The notes beneath the pieces are model-generated. The model made no database searches. It saw only the letters and a list, made by a program, of their open reading frames with translations, and was not told where the DNA came from. Positions 33,327 to 41,760 of a DNA stretch of 63,539 bases are shown one piece after another. The stretch covers positions 1 through 63,539 of the forward strand of contig DAVD01000049.1 of the NCBI GenBank assembly GCA_002505405.1. The letters are read 5' to 3'. Within the stretch, counting starts at the first letter, position 1; each line of letters opens with the position of its first letter. Source of the DNA: Candidatus Poseidonia alphae (GTDB lineage: Archaea > Thermoplasmatota > Poseidoniia > Poseidoniales > Poseidoniaceae). Position numbers and translations under genes: made by a program.

Positions 33327-35231
33327 TCACAGGAGCCGTACGGTTTCAAGGTTCTTAGGAGCGTATGTTCGGCAGCGGTATCGCTCTCTCAACGTGTGAC
33401 CGAGTTCGTTGCATTTCTGATAATCTCCGTGATGGCAGATGATGTTGCGCGGCTTGGGGTTCAACTGGTCTACGAAATCGAGAAGTTGTCGGCGGTCTGA
33501 GTGGCCGGAGAAACCGTCAATCGTGACCATTTCGCATCCAATCTTGACAATTTCTGTTTTTCCGTTAATCATCATTGGAACTTCTCCGAAGCCCTTTTGC
33601 AAACGACGTCCAAGGGTTCCTTCTGCTTGGTAACCAACGAAACAAAGAGAGTTTCGCTCCTCATGAGCCCAGTTCTTGAAGTACTCCATAACCGGACCTC
33701 CATTGAGCATTCCTGACGTAGCCAAAACAATGCATGGCGACGGGTCCATGACGATGCTTTCACGGAGTTCACGGCCCTTAACCGGGCGGAACCATTCGCT
33801 TGTAAACGGGTTTTCCCCATCGTCTTTCAACAGGGACTTGCTCAAAGCATTCGTGAGGTATTTTGGATGCGACGCGTGAATGGCTGTGGCTTCTTGAATC
33901 ATACCGTCCAGCCAGACCGGGACGGGTTTTACCGTACCTGAACGGAAGAGTTCATCGATGGCGATCATCACTTCCTGGCTTCGCCCGACAGCGAACACGG
34001 GACAGATGATCTTACCTCCGCGCTGCAAGGTCCTTGAGACAATGTCTTGCAATTCTTGATTGGCTTCTTGACGAGAAGGTTGGTAGTCGCCAGAGGCGCC
34101 GTAGGTTGATTCAATCACCAGAGTTTCAACACGAGGGAATCGTGTATTGGCCGCATCAAAGAGCCATGATTTCTCATACTTTTGGTCCCCACTAAAGACG
34201 ATGTTATGCTTACCGTCAGCGATGTTCAGATGGACTGCTGATGAACCTAGAATGTGACCGGCGTTGGAGAACGTCAACTTCACATCGGGAGCAATATCGG
34301 TTGTTTCTCCCCAATCGACGTCAACTACATGCTTCATGCACATGCGTATGTCTTCCATATCGTAGGGAGAGCGCTTTCCTTCCGCTCCACCTACTTTGAG
34401 GTAGTCTGTTTGCAACAGCAGCATCAAGTCACGAGTAGGGGGTGTGCAGTAAACTGGACCCCTGTATCCATACTTGAACAAGACCGGCAACATCCCAGCA
34501 TGGTCGAGATGCGCATGCGTCAGTACGACAGCATCAAGTTTCTCAAGAGGAAGAGCTTCTGGCGCGGTAAAATAAGGCATAGGGTCGGTGTCCGATGCGA
34601 TGTTAACACCGACGTCAATCATGACACGTGATTCGTTAGTCGTTACAAAGTGACACGCTCGGCCTACTTCGCGGTAGGAGCCGAGAGCAGTAACACGCGC
34701 CCAAGTCGCACCAGGGCGAGTGGGTCGGTGGATGTTCAGGCCGAAATCTTTCAGGAGTTTACGTCGCTCTTCTGCTTTTTCTTGACGGTAGCCGCGAATG
34801 TCGTGCACGGTCTTTGAGAACAGAGGCGGGGTTCGCTCTACCTTGACAGACCAGCCGGTCTCATCTCGGACCTTACGAGTGTTTTCCCCACGACGGCCAA
34901 CTGCCGTCCCGGGGTTCTTGCATTGAATGGTGACTTCACGGTAACATCCATCAAAATACATTTCAGTAATTTCTGAATCTTCGGGAATGATTTTTTTAAT
35001 GATCTCTTTTGCATCGTCAATGTCCATAATAGCATCAACAGGAGAACGAAGTACAATCTTTCTTTTAATTCGCTTCGCAATCTTCCCGATAAGGCCATCG
35101 CGGCCACCGAATTGATCCATTTCAGTTGTAATGATGGCGATGTTGCCCGCTTCAAGGTCAACGGTGTAATCGATTGCTTTTGGCACAATCTTTGCGATCT
35201 CATCTTTCAGTTCTTTGTAGGTCATTTGCAT
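33327..35231 (-). CDS. fttA: Transcription termination RNase FttA (aCPSF1, KH beta-CASP)
   Basis: 634 aa, standard archaeal length. Two N-terminal KH domains (about 1-140, with AVGRRGENTRK) precede a metallo-beta-lactamase domain with signature HAHLDH at 239-244, and a beta-CASP domain (GKIICPVFAVGRSQEVM; SGHSDRRQLLDF). This is the archaeal homologue of CPSF73, which cuts nascent RNA downstream of U-rich sites to end transcription and has 5'-3' exonuclease activity. ATG 35231 has GAGGTAG at about 6-nt spacing. Confidence 0.96.
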   Translation of the reverse strand: MQMTYKELKDEIAKIVPKAIDYTVDLEAGNIAIITTEMDQFGGRDGLIGKIAKRIKRKIVLRSPVDAIMDIDDAKEIIKKIIPEDSEITEMYFDGCYREVTIQCKNPGTAVGRRGENTRKVRDETGWSVKVERTPPLFSKTVHDIRGYRQEKAEERRKLLKDFGLNIHRPTRPGATWARVTALGSYREVGRACHFVTTNESRVMIDVGVNIASDTDPMPYFTAPEALPLEKLDAVVLTHAHLDHAGMLPVLFKYGYRGPVYCTPPTRDLMLLLQTDYLKVGGAEGKRSPYDMEDIRMCMKHVVDVDWGETTDIAPDVKLTFSNAGHILGSSAVHLNIADGKHNIVFSGDQKYEKSWLFDAANTRFPRVETLVIESTYGASGDYQPSRQEANQELQDIVSRTLQRGGKIICPVFAVGRSQEVMIAIDELFRSGTVKPVPVWLDGMIQEATAIHASHPKYLTNALSKSLLKDDGENPFTSEWFRPVKGRELRESIVMDPSPCIVLATSGMLNGGPVMEYFKNWAHEERNSLCFVGYQAEGTLGRRLQKGFGEVPMMINGKTEIVKIGCEMVTIDGFSGHSDRRQLLDFVDQLNPKPRNIICHHGDYQKCNELGHTLRERYRCRTYAPKNLETVRLL

Positions 35232-35318
35232 AGTATCTACCTCTATCCTGCGTTATCACACCGCCTGTGACATGCCCAATAGGGCGAATGCGGAATGTCC
35301 GCAGGAATTGGAGAAGGC

Positions 35319-35939
35319 TCACTTGAGGAGCTTTGCTATGTCTTCTTGAGAGACTTGTTGATAGCCAGATGAGGGTGTAATAACTGCTAAGTCCATACCG
35401 TTTCCGGAGGCTGCATCACGTTGGCCTGACGCGTAAAGGGCGCGGGCTGCCAGTTTTAATGCATCCGATTGGGACATGCCTTCGCTGAACCCATCTTCAA
35501 GCACACCGTACATGTAAGGAGAACCGGACCCTGTTGCACAATATGCGTCGGGAATTGAACCACCAGCGGAATCGATGGAATAGACATGACCACCGTCGGC
35601 GTCGACGCCCACGATGAGCAGTTGAACCCAGTGAGGGCGCCCTGATAGAATGTTAGCAGTGAGTGTTGCAGCACCTTTGACGGTCATTGGTTGTTGCCGA
35701 CGAAGTTCAAACAGAGCAACTTCAGCAGTGAGTGTTCGGGAGAGTGACTGAGCGTGTCCGACGAGACCGGCCGTTGTGAGAGCAAGGTTATCTCCTATTT
35801 TGAACAACTTTTGCACGCTTTTGTTAGCGATGAAATGTCCCATTGTGGCTCGATGATCTGCTCCAACAACTACACCTCCTTTGAAAGTGATTCCTAAGGT
35901 ACTTGTTCCGGTTTTGAGGACGCCCTGTTGTTCGGTCAT
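35319..35939 (-). CDS. psmB: Proteasome beta subunit
   Basis: 206 aa precursor from ATG 35939. A short propeptide ends in KTG before T12, the N-terminal nucleophile of the mature subunit (TSTLGITFKGGVVVGADHRAT). Conserved GSGSPYMYGVLE and the SIDSAGG segment fit the 20S beta subunit. It assembles with alpha subunits into the archaeal 20S proteasome. GAAGGGAAAATC precedes the ATG. It is upstream of fttA on the same strand with an 87-bp gap, so separate promoters are likely. Confidence 0.95.
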   Translation of the reverse strand: MTEQQGVLKTGTSTLGITFKGGVVVGADHRATMGHFIANKSVQKLFKIGDNLALTTAGLVGHAQSLSRTLTAEVALFELRRQQPMTVKGAATLTANILSGRPHWVQLLIVGVDADGGHVYSIDSAGGSIPDAYCATGSGSPYMYGVLEDGFSEGMSQSDALKLAARALYASGQRDAASGNGMDLAVITPSSGYQQVSQEDIAKLLK

Positions 35940-36009
35940 GATTTTCCCTTCCGTTGACACTCTTTGAACCTTGAGGCTCTAGATTACGGTTGGTGACGTC
36001 CTTTATGAA

Positions 36010-36053
36010 GGTCACGAAATGTCGGAGTTGGGGTTCAAACCCCGTTATTGACC
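36010..36053. repeat. Nested inverted repeat resembling a tRNA acceptor plus T-arm
   Basis: GGTCA (36010-36014) and TGACC (36049-36053) enclose GGGGTTCAAACCCC (36030-36043), which looks like a T-arm. No D-arm or anticodon arm could be fitted and the T-stem is shifted, so this is not a working tRNA. It lies in the 142-bp spacer between the divergent psmB and sepF genes and may be a tRNA relic or an operator palindrome. Confidence 0.35.
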
Positions 36054-36081
36054 GCTGAGACGGGAATGAAGGGGAGTGTTG

Positions 36082-36726
36082 ATGAAGCCCCTCCATCTTG
36101 GTCGTTTTGTGCGAAGAAAGAAGGCAAAGGTTCCGGACGAGGCTCAATCTTCCTTGGATCGATTTTCAGGAGCCCCTGAAGAACCCCCTATTCGCACTCC
36201 GGCAAAGGAAACAATCGTTCCAGTCATGCCAGATTTGGACCTCCTTGAACAAGCAGAGAACAAGTTATCCATGCCCCAAAACGAAGAAGTTACTGGAAAC
36301 GATGAACTGCGAAGGTTCCGTATGCCGAGTTCCGAGCATGAAGCAGTTTCCAGCCCCCCGACGTCATCAATGACATTCCATGATTTAGACCTCATGTACC
36401 CAAATGCACCCGTTCCCGTTGAAGAAGACGGGATGGTCATGCACAATGCAACACTCCATGACGTGACGGGATGCCATCAACTCATGGATTGGGTCGCTGA
36501 GGGTCACGGCTGCATTGTCGAGATGAAACGGCTGATCAAACGCAAAACCGAATTTACTCAAGCATTGAATCGCCTTCACACCTTCATCGAAGGGGACCTC
36601 CATGGCCAAATTATTCAGATGACAGAAACACGACTGATGCTTTTACCGGAAGGCTGCCGTGGCCTCAAGGGAACAGAAATGGAAGGATTTGCCGTTGATA
36701 GAAGTGAATTTACGGATGTGAATTGA
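36082..36726 (+). CDS. sepF: SepF-like cell division protein
   Basis: 214 aa from ATG 36082 (GGGGAG upstream; GTG 36076 and TTG 36079 also in frame). An N-terminal amphipathic basic segment (MKPLHLGRFVRRKK) resembles the membrane-targeting sequence of SepF. A Pro/Glu-rich linker follows, and a C-terminal domain (TLHDVTGCHQLMDWVAEGHG... TFIEGDLHGQIIQMTETRLM) matches the SepF fold. In FtsZ-using archaea SepF tethers FtsZ to the membrane. The call rests on layout and the C-terminal pattern. Its stop overlaps the ZPR1 start (TGATG). Confidence 0.68.
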   Translation: MKPLHLGRFVRRKKAKVPDEAQSSLDRFSGAPEEPPIRTPAKETIVPVMPDLDLLEQAENKLSMPQNEEVTGNDELRRFRMPSSEHEAVSSPPTSSMTFHDLDLMYPNAPVPVEEDGMVMHNATLHDVTGCHQLMDWVAEGHGCIVEMKRLIKRKTEFTQALNRLHTFIEGDLHGQIIQMTETRLMLLPEGCRGLKGTEMEGFAVDRSEFTDVN

Positions 36727-37364
36727 TGGACGAACAGGACATTGACATCCCTTGCCCGATCTGTTCGGTAAGCGGCACGGTCAAGATGATTGCTCATGTT
36801 GATGAAATTCCATATTTTGGAGAACACACGCAAGTAACTGTTCAATGCCACGAATGCGGATGGCGGCAAACGGATTTCATCCCAGCCGAAGGAAAAAAGC
36901 CGGGTGGCTGTTCATTGTTTGTGAATTCATCCCAACGACTCAGTGCGCGAGTGGTTCGCTCTTCGTCGTGTACCGTCCGAATACCAGAACTTGACCTTCA
37001 AGTGAATCCGGGTGGGAACTCAACAGGCTACGTATCGAATGTGGAGGGGGTTTTGAATCGTTTTATTGACGTCATCAATCTAGTAAAGCGAGGTCATGAG
37101 GCTGAAATTCTACGAGCAGAGGACGATACCAGTCGCCTGGAACTCATCAATGAAATGGGTTCGTTGAACACGATGCTTTCAAGGCTTGAATCACTGAAAG
37201 AAGAAGAGATTGATGAACCGATCACTCTGGTCCTTTTGGACCCTCATGGACATTCGATGATCCTCCACTCGGACACGGTTGACAGGGAACTTACCGACGA
37301 AGAACTCGCAGAATTGCCCGTTGGGCCGGACCCTGCCGTATTTTCAGCCGAAGAATTGGATTAA
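36726..37364 (+). CDS. ZPR1-type zinc finger protein
   Basis: 212 aa from ATG 36726, overlapping the sepF stop by 1 nt. One ZPR1 zinc finger (CPIC... CHECGWRQTD) is followed by the ZPR1 beta domain (LSARVVRSSSCTVRIPELDL, VEGVLNRF) with a coiled segment. Eukaryotic ZPR1 assists eEF1A folding; archaeal single-domain versions may help aEF1A, but that is inference. It is coupled to sepF and convergent with trpS. Confidence 0.88.
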   Translation: MDEQDIDIPCPICSVSGTVKMIAHVDEIPYFGEHTQVTVQCHECGWRQTDFIPAEGKKPGGCSLFVNSSQRLSARVVRSSSCTVRIPELDLQVNPGGNSTGYVSNVEGVLNRFIDVINLVKRGHEAEILRAEDDTSRLELINEMGSLNTMLSRLESLKEEEIDEPITLVLLDPHGHSMILHSDTVDRELTDEELAELPVGPDPAVFSAEELD

Positions 37365-38746
37365 ACCGAATCTGTTGCGAGGAAATCGTTAAGCAAATGC
37401 GCTGTCTGATCCCGCATCTCGTGGAGGTTCGACATCCATTCTGTGGCTCGGTCAATACACAGCTGCTTCATTTCACCGGCAAGAATGTTGCCGGCTCGGT
37501 AACCTGCATTGATTTCAGCGAGGTAGGTGTCATCGTCTTCAAAGAAATACATCATGTACTGGTAGGCTACATCAATGTCTGGGTTTCCACCAAGCCGGCG
37601 GTGCTCCTCAACCGTTGCTTGGCTGCCTGAAAAAGCCCGCTTGATTTTCTTCTCTACGGTCCCAACATCGTCCTTGAGAAACAAGGTTGTCTTGGGTTTA
37701 CTGCTGCTCATCTTATCCCCGGTCATTCCGACGGCAAAGTGATGGTAGGTAGAGGAAGGTGCGAGAAGCCCTGGACCGCCCAATTGACGTTCAAGGAATA
37801 ACAAAGCCATGCGAATACCATGTTTGTCTCGTTGTGTTGCGGAGGGGACGTGGACCGTTCCTTGCTTTGGGCTTGACATGATATCGGAGAAGCCGAGGTT
37901 CATCAACGACTCAACGATTTGAGAGAATACTTGCTCGACTTTGGACCGGTCAATCCGACCGTTAGGCATCTGGCCGAATACAGCAGCGTTTTCATCGTGA
38001 ACTGAAAGGCTGATGATCAAGCCTCGGGATGAGGCGTCTTTGAGATTGAACCAATTGGTCTTGCTTGCAAGACCACGAGTTAATCGGAGATGAGGGTCTT
38101 GGTCGACGCCAACTGGAACAACAATCGGACGAAGACCGCCATATTCTTCCGTTTGTGGATGCAAAATATCCCCCACTTGAACCAACGGCGCTTGCACGTG
38201 GGCAAGGTTGGTTTCACCGTTGAAACCATATATGGCTTCAAATTCATTTAGATTGGTACGTTTCCCCAGTTGGAAACCGAGTCGCTGAACCACTGGCCGC
38301 CTTGATTGAAAGTACACGTTTGTCTTTTCAGGGTCGAGACCTAGAGCCGCATAATTAGCGATGTATTCCTCAAGGGCAATCTTACGACCTTGTTCAAGTC
38401 CTACACCTCGTGTAGCCTGGCTTTCCAAATCTGCAACGGCTATGGTAACATCTCCACCTTGATGTTGGAACCATTTCACTTGTTCAATGACCATTGAGTG
38501 CCCGAGGTGCATCTGACCACTGGGCATGAGTCCAGTCAGTACACCAAAGGGGTCTCCTTTTCGCTGAGATTCTTGGACTACATCGAGGTCGCGGTGAGCA
38601 AAAACAATTCCGCGACGATGAAGACGAGACGGTTCTGAAATCGTTGTGGGGTTCAGGGGAGTCAAACCAAACTGGTCAATGATACGGTCATAATCGGTCG
38701 ACTGCGCACTTCCCCACGGATCGATGGTGATGTCCTTGTCGCCCAT
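37361..38746 (-). CDS. trpS: Tryptophanyl-tRNA synthetase
   Basis: 461 aa from ATG 38746, chosen because GGAGG sits 8 nt upstream; the in-frame ATG at 38761 overlaps that Shine-Dalgarno. Class Ic: HIGH-type MPSGQMHLGHSMV and KMSKS-type GDKMSSSKPKTTL. The overall pattern, including PVGVDQDPHLRLTRG, is the archaeal/eukaryotic TrpRS form. It charges tRNA-Trp. It overlaps the convergent ZPR1 gene by a few bases. Confidence 0.94.
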   Translation of the reverse strand: MGDKDITIDPWGSAQSTDYDRIIDQFGLTPLNPTTISEPSRLHRRGIVFAHRDLDVVQESQRKGDPFGVLTGLMPSGQMHLGHSMVIEQVKWFQHQGGDVTIAVADLESQATRGVGLEQGRKIALEEYIANYAALGLDPEKTNVYFQSRRPVVQRLGFQLGKRTNLNEFEAIYGFNGETNLAHVQAPLVQVGDILHPQTEEYGGLRPIVVPVGVDQDPHLRLTRGLASKTNWFNLKDASSRGLIISLSVHDENAAVFGQMPNGRIDRSKVEQVFSQIVESLMNLGFSDIMSSPKQGTVHVPSATQRDKHGIRMALLFLERQLGGPGLLAPSSTYHHFAVGMTGDKMSSSKPKTTLFLKDDVGTVEKKIKRAFSGSQATVEEHRRLGGNPDIDVAYQYMMYFFEDDDTYLAEINAGYRAGNILAGEMKQLCIDRATEWMSNLHEMRDQTAHLLNDFLATDSV

Positions 38747-38772
38747 GGTGTTTGCCTCCATGTGATTGTCGA

Positions 38773-40062
38773 TTACTCTTCAGCATCAAGGCTTCGCTTC
38801 ATCTGTACAGAATCCGGTTGTTTCAATGGTTCCGAACCTGCACCGAAAAATTGGCTTAGAGGGCCAATCCCTTCTCTTCCGAGAACGGCCATCATACCCA
38901 CCGTTGACGCAAAGGCGACTCCAAGCACAGCATAAGGCATCCATGCCGCACCTTCTTCAGAAGAACGTGGCGTTAACAGCCAAGTAAACCGTACATTATC
39001 GTCGCCAAGGAAACGTTTTGACCATTTGAACAAGTCACTCGTTTCATGTCCTGCAATGGTTACTGCTGCTGAATGATTGTTCCAAAATTCGGTCAATCCG
39101 AGTACATCATATTCGAGTTCTGAGTCGTTGAAATGAAGTTCAACGGGCTCTCCGTTCTTTACCGAGAGGAGGACAACACCGTCGTCCTGCTGCCGCCAAC
39201 CCTGCATCGCATTTGTTTCACCCTCTATAGAAGCAGCCTCATCTCCGGATATCAGGACCTTTGAAACATTCGCAGAACTCGTATTTAATTTCCAAGTCAA
39301 CGGTAGATTCCAACCCACAAGTTCACCGGAAGTGCAAGCTTCTGTGACGAGTGATTCAAACCTCAAGATGGAACCTTCATCGGTAACTTCCGAACTATGG
39401 CTGAATTCATAGCACCGATGGGCGGACCAATACGACCATGCTTCACCCCACGTGGTTAGCCAAACATCCTCCGCATCATTCAGATAGGTGAGAACTTCAC
39501 GATCGTGACGAACGGTAGCATCGTTAACGCGACCGATCCAATACAGATTGACAAGGCCTCCTTCTGAAATTTCTTCTTGAATGGAATCAAGAGAAGCCAT
39601 GCCCTTTTCCAAACTTCCACCTCGTCGCCCAAGATTATACCAATCCCATACATCCTTTGGAGTATCTGTAGAATTCAGCCATGCTGAGTCTTCGAGTTCG
39701 TTTTCGTCACCATGGACGGCAAATCCTTGGGAAGCAATTCGCTCATGCTGAGCCATGGTCAGGGTTGATGGAGTATAGGTTGAGAGGGGGTGGACGCCCC
39801 ATTGGCTTGCGTTGATCCGTTCTGTGATGTATGACTGGCAGGATTGGGCTACTGCACCTGGGTCGTTGTACCAACTCAGCCCCGGCATACCATAGCACCC
39901 AAATTCATCTCCCAACTCCAGTCGGTCTGTGCCGTATGATGTCTGCAACCATCCATCTTCATCCCACGCACTCTCTGCAAGAGCCACAGGATGGAACAGG
40001 ATGAGAACCAAGGTACTGGTGAGCAAGACGGACAGTCCTCTACCCTTCGCAGCATCTCGCAT
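38773..40062 (-). CDS. Secreted protein with C-terminal membrane anchor, unknown function
   Basis: 429 aa. Signal peptide at about 8-29 (LSVLLTSTLVLILFHPVALA), a Trp/Asp/Asn-rich extracellular domain of about 340 residues with four cysteines and several N-glycosylation-like NxS/T sites, then one membrane helix (about 379-397) and a short cytoplasmic tail. No catalytic motif was recognised. It probably precedes trpS on one transcript (26-bp gap). Function unknown. Confidence 0.65.
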   Translation of the reverse strand: MRDAAKGRGLSVLLTSTLVLILFHPVALAESAWDEDGWLQTSYGTDRLELGDEFGCYGMPGLSWYNDPGAVAQSCQSYITERINASQWGVHPLSTYTPSTLTMAQHERIASQGFAVHGDENELEDSAWLNSTDTPKDVWDWYNLGRRGGSLEKGMASLDSIQEEISEGGLVNLYWIGRVNDATVRHDREVLTYLNDAEDVWLTTWGEAWSYWSAHRCYEFSHSSEVTDEGSILRFESLVTEACTSGELVGWNLPLTWKLNTSSANVSKVLISGDEAASIEGETNAMQGWRQQDDGVVLLSVKNGEPVELHFNDSELEYDVLGLTEFWNNHSAAVTIAGHETSDLFKWSKRFLGDDNVRFTWLLTPRSSEEGAAWMPYAVLGVAFASTVGMMAVLGREGIGPLSQFFGAGSEPLKQPDSVQMKRSLDAEE

Positions 40063-40184
40063 GGTTTTGGCTTCACGATGTAGCCTTTGACCGTTGTCGT
40101 TGGACCGTATGACCTGCTCAAATGTTCATTTGGCCCACAAGAGAGGAAGAACAATCAAAACCAAATCCACCGCATGTGTGGTTC

Positions 40185-40970
40185 ATGGAGCATTCCGAAG
40201 GGGTGGAAAAGGGGTGGCTTCAACTCAAGGAACATTGGGAAATACTCCCCGATCCACCCTCGGTTTCTTCGACGCCAGCATACAGCATCCTCCGAATGTT
40301 CCTCTCTCCATTATTGCGACCGTTGTTACGCTGGAAGATCCGTGGGGCGGGAAACATCCCGAGAACAGGGGCGACCATTCTCGCTGCAAACCATCTATCT
40401 CACGTTGACCCCATCGCCGTGATTGCTGCCGCACGTAGAACAACTCACTACCTTGCGAAAGACGGGCATTTTAGCAAACCTTTGGTCCGATTTGTAATGA
40501 AGGCGACTGGACAAATAGAAACGCAGCGCGAAAAGGGAGGGGACGAAGCACTGGCGAGTGCAGCAACCGTTCTTTCAAGTGGTAAAGCACTCGGAATATT
40601 CCCCGAAGGGACGCGGTCCAAACGGACAGAGGAACCGTTTTTGTTACCTGGGAAAACAGGGGTTGCACGGTTAGCTGCCGCCTACCCTGACGCCAGAGTT
40701 GTACCTCTCGCCATCAGAGGTTCCCGTCAGTTTATGACGCCCCAGGAACATAAACTTCCCCGCTTATGGAGGCCCCTTAGCGTCAATGCCGGAGTTCCGA
40801 TTTCTTGGTATTCTTGGCTTGGACATCAATCGGGAGGCAACCATACCTTCGAAAGTCTCAACGCACTATCGACGCTTGAAGTCCATGAGGTTCGGGCAGA
40901 GTTATCCCGATTGTATCGGAACTTTACCGACCAATTGATGGAGTCACTCAAAGCGCTTGGTGCTCCCTGA
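40185..40970 (+). CDS. PlsC-type 1-acylglycerol-3-phosphate acyltransferase
   Basis: 261 aa from ATG 40185 (ATG 40122 gives 282 aa). It has both PlsC signature boxes: NHLSHVD (HX4D) and FPEGTRSKR, plus a hydrophobic N-terminal segment (SILRMFLSPLLRPLL) for membrane attachment. PlsC puts a fatty acyl chain on lysophosphatidic acid in bacterial lipid synthesis. Archaeal membranes use ether lipids, so its presence here is notable; similar acyltransferases have been reported from MGII genomes. It may be a bacterial acquisition. The acceptor is unknown. Confidence 0.85.
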   Translation: MEHSEGVEKGWLQLKEHWEILPDPPSVSSTPAYSILRMFLSPLLRPLLRWKIRGAGNIPRTGATILAANHLSHVDPIAVIAAARRTTHYLAKDGHFSKPLVRFVMKATGQIETQREKGGDEALASAATVLSSGKALGIFPEGTRSKRTEEPFLLPGKTGVARLAAAYPDARVVPLAIRGSRQFMTPQEHKLPRLWRPLSVNAGVPISWYSWLGHQSGGNHTFESLNALSTLEVHEVRAELSRLYRNFTDQLMESLKALGAP

Positions 40971-40973
40971 GAC

Positions 40974-40980
40974 TTTATCT
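40974..40980 (+). promoter_or_regulatory. TATA box for the 41003 gene
   Basis: TTTATCT lies 23-29 nt before a GTG at 41003. The ATG at 40982 would be too close to it, which favours a leaderless GTG start. Confidence 0.45.
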
Positions 40981-41002
40981 AATGTTGGCGTTGCATTCTT
41001 GT

Positions 41003-41710
41003 GTGATTGAAGTAGCGACAGCCTTAGGTCTTGTAAAATTCCAGAGGAGTACACTCCAAGAAAAAATTTCGGCTGAGGTTCGGGCGTTTGAATTGCTTGC
41101 AAACGTGATTGAACAGTCATCCGAATGGTATGTCCGCATGAACGATAGAAAACAAGTTGTCATCCATACCTACGATGATAATCCGAGCCTCATGATCGAC
41201 CCCTGTGCTACGGTTGAACGATACTACAAAGACGGTAACGAGCACTTGGTCAATTACATGTTTGATGGCTCTATGATGGCGTCGCCCTGCGTTGTTGTAG
41301 CCAGCGATGCACCGACATGTGCCATCATTGACACCGTCATATCGCTTGTTTTGCTGGCGGATTCTGGCTGGCCCGCAAAACAAACACCGGTTACATTAGC
41401 CTTGATGCGTAAAAATCTACGTGATAGCATCAGGAATGTCCCGCATGGTTCAAACATCACCGAGGAGGATTATGAACGTCTTGAATGCATCAATGAACTC
41501 CTACAGCACGGCGTCTATCAAGATGCCTTGGAGGCCATTGGGGAGCATTCACGGAGGTGTTACACGTGCAAGGGTTGGACGGATGAGGAAGTCCAAGTCC
41601 ACATCGAACCTTATCTAGTGCGTATTCCAAGCGATGAAATCAATGCATACCTCGCCTCACCAAGCGACCCAAATGATACAAGATTCATCGCTCATGTCCC
41701 CTTGGAGTAA
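41003..41710 (+). CDS. Protein of unknown function
   Basis: 235 aa from GTG 41003, placed 26 nt after a TATA box; the in-frame ATG at 40982 would add seven residues and lie almost inside that box. It is soluble, with alternating helices and strands (VIEVATALGLVKF..., CVVVASDAPTCAIIDTVISLVLL) and a CYTC knuckle near the C-terminus (RRCYTCKGW). I recognise no family. It sits between plsC and thyA. Function unknown. Confidence 0.55.
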   Translation: MIEVATALGLVKFQRSTLQEKISAEVRAFELLANVIEQSSEWYVRMNDRKQVVIHTYDDNPSLMIDPCATVERYYKDGNEHLVNYMFDGSMMASPCVVVASDAPTCAIIDTVISLVLLADSGWPAKQTPVTLALMRKNLRDSIRNVPHGSNITEEDYERLECINELLQHGVYQDALEAIGEHSRRCYTCKGWTDEEVQVHIEPYLVRIPSDEINAYLASPSDPNDTRFIAHVPLE

Positions 41711-41760
41711 GGTAAGAAGCCTCAAGTGCTTTCGGCGGTGAACGGCCGTTAGGTGACAAG

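Noticed and set aside
36001..36060. Complete tRNA gene
   Set aside because: Only an acceptor-like pair and a shifted T-arm could be fitted; no anticodon arm. Recorded as a possible relic.
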